From the NCBI GenBank assembly GCA_964397365.1, contig CAYNIU010000082.1:1-9841 (forward strand): a DNA stretch of 9,841 nt, in the 5' to 3' direction. Below the pieces are notes generated by a model, which worked only from the letters and a program-made list of their open reading frames with translations, searched no databases and was not told the origin of the DNA. Below are positions 7,206 to 9,841 of this stretch, one piece after another. The stretch comes from Methylomarinum sp964397365. GTDB lineage: Bacteria; Pseudomonadota; Gammaproteobacteria; Methylococcales; Methylomonadaceae. Position 1 is the stretch's first letter. Each line of letters opens with the position of its first letter. Position numbers and translations under genes: made by a program.

Positions 7206-7213
7206 ACCCTAGC

Positions 7214-8965
7214 ATGTTATTAATGAACTGGCACTCTGTTGGAGTAAAGGTCGTTGCAATCACAATGTCAGTTTTAACCGTCATTGGTATTGGACTACTG
7301 ATACTTTACGCAGACCAACAAAAACAACAATTGATTGATCATAAAATTCAATCGGCAAAACAACTGTTATTAGTTTCAGAATCGGTTCGTAAGCATATTG
7401 TTGCCAATTGGGAAAAAGGGGTTTTCTCGACTGATCAGTTAAAACAACTTATCCAGGGTAAAAGCCGATCAGAGGCGGAACAGATTGTTTTTGCCACCGT
7501 GCCGGTAGCAAATGCCTGGGCGATTATTCAGAAAAAAGCCCAACAGGGCGGATTTCGATTTAAAGCGCCTATAGTGGGCGCCAGAAACCCCAAAAATGAA
7601 GCTGATGATATAGAACGTCAGGCATTGGCTTTTTTCAATCACACCCCGGCTGCCGACGAATATATTTATATTGATGAGGAAAAACAGGAAACCCGCTATT
7701 TCAGACCTGTCAAACTTGATAAGCAATGCGAATTATGTCATGGCAATCCAGCCAATTCGAACAAACTCTGGGGTAATAGCAATGGCCGGGATATTCTGGG
7801 TTATCGTATGGAAAACAAACATGTCGGTGAACTGCACGGCGCATTTGAAATCATTACGCCTTACAGAGCCGATGCTGAAGCCTTGTCTGTCAAAATCTAT
7901 TCAGCGATAGGGTTTCTTGTTGTAATAATTTTGATGATAGCGGGAACAGGCTATTTTGTTACCAGTAAAATCATTATCAGTCCACTGACAGAATTGGCTA
8001 TCAACTTACAAGATATTGCCGGCAGCAATGGCAACTTAAGAGCTCGTTTGAAAGTGGAAGGCAAATCTGAATTTGCCTGGGTTGCCCATAGCTTCAACTC
8101 TTTTGTTAAGAAAATTGCCAAAACCATTGATGAAATCATCTATACCAGCGAAAAATTAGCGGCCGCCTCCAAGCAACTCAGCAGCATTACCCAGACAACC
8201 GAATCAGGCGTCTCTCGCCAACTTGAAGAAACCACACAGGTGGCAACAGCAATGGAGGAAATGACCGCAACGGTACAGGAAGTTGCCAGAAACGCCGTTA
8301 ATGCCTCAAACGCGGCTGAAACTGCAGATAATGAGGCGACTTCCGGTAAAAATATCGTCAATAACGCTGTTGATGGTATTAACGCTCTAGCTTCTGAAGT
8401 TGAAAATGCGGCAAGCGTTATTCATGAGCTGGAAAATGACAGCAATAGTATTGGCGAAGTACTGGAAGTGATTCAAGGTATTGCTGAACAAACCAATTTA
8501 CTGGCGTTAAATGCTGCTATTGAAGCTGCCCGGGCCGGTGAACAAGGTCGTGGCTTTGCTGTTGTAGCCGATGAAGTCAGGACGCTGGCAAGTCGCACCC
8601 AAAATTCCACCCAAGAAATCCAGCAAACGATTGAGCAATTACAAAATAGAGCTAGGCAAGCAGTCGCGGTCATGGAAAATGGCAGAAAACAGGCGCAAAA
8701 CAGTGTTCAGCAGGCCGCTTCTGCCGGAGAGTCAATCACCAGCATCAGTCAGCGTATTGATACCATCAGTGATATGAACAATCAAATTGCCAGTGCAGCC
8801 GAGGAACAAACCGCTGTAGCGGAGGAAATCAATCGCAACATCAACAACATCAGCGCTATTTCCAATGAAACCGCAACAGGAGCAAAAAACACTTCCGAAG
8901 CATGTAAAGAATTACTTGAATTAGCTGATTCTTTACGTGAAACGGTTGGTAACTTCAAAACCTGA
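7214..8965 (+). CDS. Methyl-accepting chemotaxis protein with haem-motif (DUF3365-like) periplasmic sensor
   Basis: This 583-residue inner-membrane chemoreceptor would signal to CheA/CheW. In order it has a first membrane helix (about 11-33), a periplasmic domain (about 34-225), a second membrane helix (about 228-249), a HAMP domain (about 250-303) and a long cytoplasmic coiled-coil signalling domain (about 310-575). The hairpin tip is unmistakable (about 420-460): IAEQTNLLALNAAIEAARAG followed by GRGFAVVADEVRTLA. The periplasmic domain holds CELCHG (C172, C175, H176), a c-type haem attachment motif, next to YFRPVKLDKQ. This layout fits the DUF3365/Tll0287-like family; comparable haem-bearing chemoreceptor sensors are known from Geobacter. 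Redox or small-gas sensing is an inference. The C-terminus (VGNFKT) lacks an NWETF-type CheR-tethering pentapeptide. No other chemotaxis genes are adjacent, so it is an orphan receptor, converging on the gene at 9018. Confidence 0.93.
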   Translation: MLLMNWHSVGVKVVAITMSVLTVIGIGLLILYADQQKQQLIDHKIQSAKQLLLVSESVRKHIVANWEKGVFSTDQLKQLIQGKSRSEAEQIVFATVPVANAWAIIQKKAQQGGFRFKAPIVGARNPKNEADDIERQALAFFNHTPAADEYIYIDEEKQETRYFRPVKLDKQCELCHGNPANSNKLWGNSNGRDILGYRMENKHVGELHGAFEIITPYRADAEALSVKIYSAIGFLVVIILMIAGTGYFVTSKIIISPLTELAINLQDIAGSNGNLRARLKVEGKSEFAWVAHSFNSFVKKIAKTIDEIIYTSEKLAAASKQLSSITQTTESGVSRQLEETTQVATAMEEMTATVQEVARNAVNASNAAETADNEATSGKNIVNNAVDGINALASEVENAASVIHELENDSNSIGEVLEVIQGIAEQTNLLALNAAIEAARAGEQGRGFAVVADEVRTLASRTQNSTQEIQQTIEQLQNRARQAVAVMENGRKQAQNSVQQAASAGESITSISQRIDTISDMNNQIASAAEEQTAVAEEINRNINNISAISNETATGAKNTSEACKELLELADSLRETVGNFKT

Positions 8966-8973
8966 ACCCTTTC

Positions 8974-9000
8974 AGACCACAAGGATGTGGCCTGTAGTCT
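8974..9000. terminator. Possible bidirectional terminator hairpin between convergent genes
   Basis: In the 52-bp gap between the chemoreceptor stop and the convergent gene, CCACA (8977-8981) pairs with TGTGG (8986-8990) around an AGGA loop. Outer AGAC/GTCT segments (8974-8977 and 8997-9000) could pair as an alternative. The following plus-strand sequence is only loosely T-rich and the minus-strand side has none, so this is a weak call based mainly on position. Confidence 0.3.
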
Positions 9001-9017
9001 CATTCTTTAAATACTGC

Positions 9018-9841
9018 TCACTGTTCAAAATGGGGAGCTAAAGGGTCTGCGCCTATTGTTCCAATCAGGTTTTGTAGATATTGGCTACTGTTTACCGTTT
9101 CCAACTTGTTTTTTGCAAACAAGAGCCGCGCCTGGATATCCATATCTTCAGCAGGCATTTTATGTCTGCTTTCATTCAGAAAGTTGTCCAGATAATCAAC
9201 ATGCCGTTGCCAAAGAGCTCTGTCTCTTTGCTGTTTAATTTTCAAGCGCTCACGATACCAGTCGGAAGCCAATAGATAATCACGAGTGAACATCATCCGA
9301 ACATTAGGGTGATGTACATCTTTACCCTGAAATTCACCAGTGGCCATAATATTCAGTAATGCATATAACGGTGGACAGGCATCCTCAATACTGCCATCAT
9401 CAATATACTGTTGAGCTACTTTTTTCTGGGTTTCGACTATATTATTAATACCATCAACGAATACATCCAGATCCTGAAACTCCGGTTTCAGAATATCAAT
9501 GGTAAAAACCGCACTGGGGTTATCGAATACTTTTCCCATCAAACCATGTACGAAACGACTGGAGATTCGATACCCCAATCGACTGGCCAGAACTTTTTTC
9601 CCCTGATATTCGAAGTCCTCTAACGGTTCCAGAAAATTGTGTTTTATCAGATATTCAGGCTGACGTTCCTCATGTTGCAGACGCGCCCAGATTTCCGGAA
9701 TCAATAAACTAATATCATGATCGACTCTGACATTTGGCCCTATATATCCGGCTGAACTGGAAAACCCCGGATACCCTGTAAGAATGAATGATACCAGTGC
9801 ATTATTTAAATCTGCTGTAGCTCGCAGTGCATTAAAAGGTC
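9018..9841 (-). CDS. C-terminal part of a large protein, possibly PPi-dependent phosphoenolpyruvate carboxykinase (runs off right edge)
   Basis: An open frame enters from the right edge and ends at the TGA at 9018-9020, giving 274 codons with no start in view. The in-frame TTG at 9704 is not a credible start, because coding continues upstream without a stop (TADLNNALVSFILTGYPGF, then GPNVRVDHDISLLIPEIW). The protein is soluble, with no membrane segment or repeat. Notable segments are GKKVLASRLGYRI, the FDNPSAVFTIDILKPEFQD region, YIDDGSIEDACPPLYALLNIMA and MFTRDYLLASDWYRERL, then a charged helical tail. From memory this resembles the C-terminal region of the roughly 1,100-residue PPi-type PEP carboxykinases of Entamoeba and Propionibacterium, which interconvert oxaloacetate plus PPi with PEP, CO2 and phosphate. 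The catalytic part lies outside the window, so this name is tentative. That it is a real, truncated gene is firm. Confidence 0.75.
   Translation of the reverse strand, partial: PFNALRATADLNNALVSFILTGYPGFSSSAGYIGPNVRVDHDISLLIPEIWARLQHEERQPEYLIKHNFLEPLEDFEYQGKKVLASRLGYRISSRFVHGLMGKVFDNPSAVFTIDILKPEFQDLDVFVDGINNIVETQKKVAQQYIDDGSIEDACPPLYALLNIMATGEFQGKDVHHPNVRMMFTRDYLLASDWYRERLKIKQQRDRALWQRHVDYLDNFLNESRHKMPAEDMDIQARLLFAKNKLETVNSSQYLQNLIGTIGADPLAPHFEQ

Larger units (their letters stand above)
6966..7213. promoter_or_regulatory. Divergent intergenic region between phosphatase and chemoreceptor
   Basis: These 248 bp must hold the promoters of both the minus-strand phosphatase group and the plus-strand chemoreceptor. 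It is AT-rich and contains a 22-bp dyad at 7040-7061, an inverted repeat at 7003-7026 and an imperfect hairpin at 7145-7166. A plus-strand sigma-70 candidate, TTGTCG (7027-7032) then 16 bp then TATACA (7049-7054), overlaps the dyad. A minus-strand -10-like TATAGT lies next to the same dyad. No clear sigma-28 or sigma-54 promoter and no riboswitch were recognised. Confidence 0.5.

Noticed and set aside
7469..9003. Minus-strand open frames opposite the chemoreceptor
   Set aside because: They mirror the repetitive alanine/serine/glutamate coding of the signalling domain and have no independent support.
9018..9704. A complete 228-residue gene starting at the TTG at 9704
   Set aside because: The same frame stays open and protein-like to the window edge, so the gene is truncated by the window.

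Overview
The window reads as an ordinary chromosomal stretch of a gammaproteobacterium with moderate GC content. The gene order gyrA-serC-pheA-hisC, all on the minus strand and tightly packed, is the arrangement known from Pseudomonas and many other gammaproteobacteria. GyrA, SerC and the fused chorismate mutase-prephenate dehydratase all look gammaproteobacterial. A Methylococcales-type methanotroph is my best guess from the overall look of the proteins, but nothing seen here proves it. There are no insertion sequences, phage genes, CRISPR arrays, tRNA or rRNA genes, and no visible break in base composition.

Left part (1-5084, minus strand): read in the direction of transcription, gyrA (DNA gyrase A), serC (phosphoserine aminotransferase), pheA (bifunctional P-protein) and the first 103 codons of hisC (histidinol-phosphate or aromatic aminotransferase). 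The gaps are 35, 9 and 20 bp, so one transcript is likely. It would start at an extended -10 promoter around 5213-5241 and carry a leader of roughly 120 nt containing a repeated CTGTCGAC motif. The three genes after gyrA serve serine and aromatic amino acid synthesis.

Middle part (5352-6965, minus strand): a compact three-gene group of a low-molecular-weight protein tyrosine phosphatase, a small exported protein with a stress-responsive A/B barrel (Dabb) fold, and a dienelactone-hydrolase-family enzyme. The gaps are 13 and 11 bp. The functional link between the three is not obvious.

Right part: a 248-bp intergenic region rich in dyad symmetries separates the phosphatase from a divergently transcribed chemoreceptor at 7214-8965 (+). 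The receptor's periplasmic domain carries a CxxCH haem-attachment motif, suggesting a c-type-haem redox or gas sensor. Converging on it is the C-terminal end (274 codons) of a large minus-strand protein that runs off the right edge. It resembles, from memory only, the C-terminal region of pyrophosphate-dependent phosphoenolpyruvate carboxykinase.

I found no convincing undescribed system. The items most worth checking are the haem-motif chemoreceptor, the right-edge gene, the 22-bp dyad in the phosphatase/chemoreceptor intergenic region, and the repeat in the gyrA leader.
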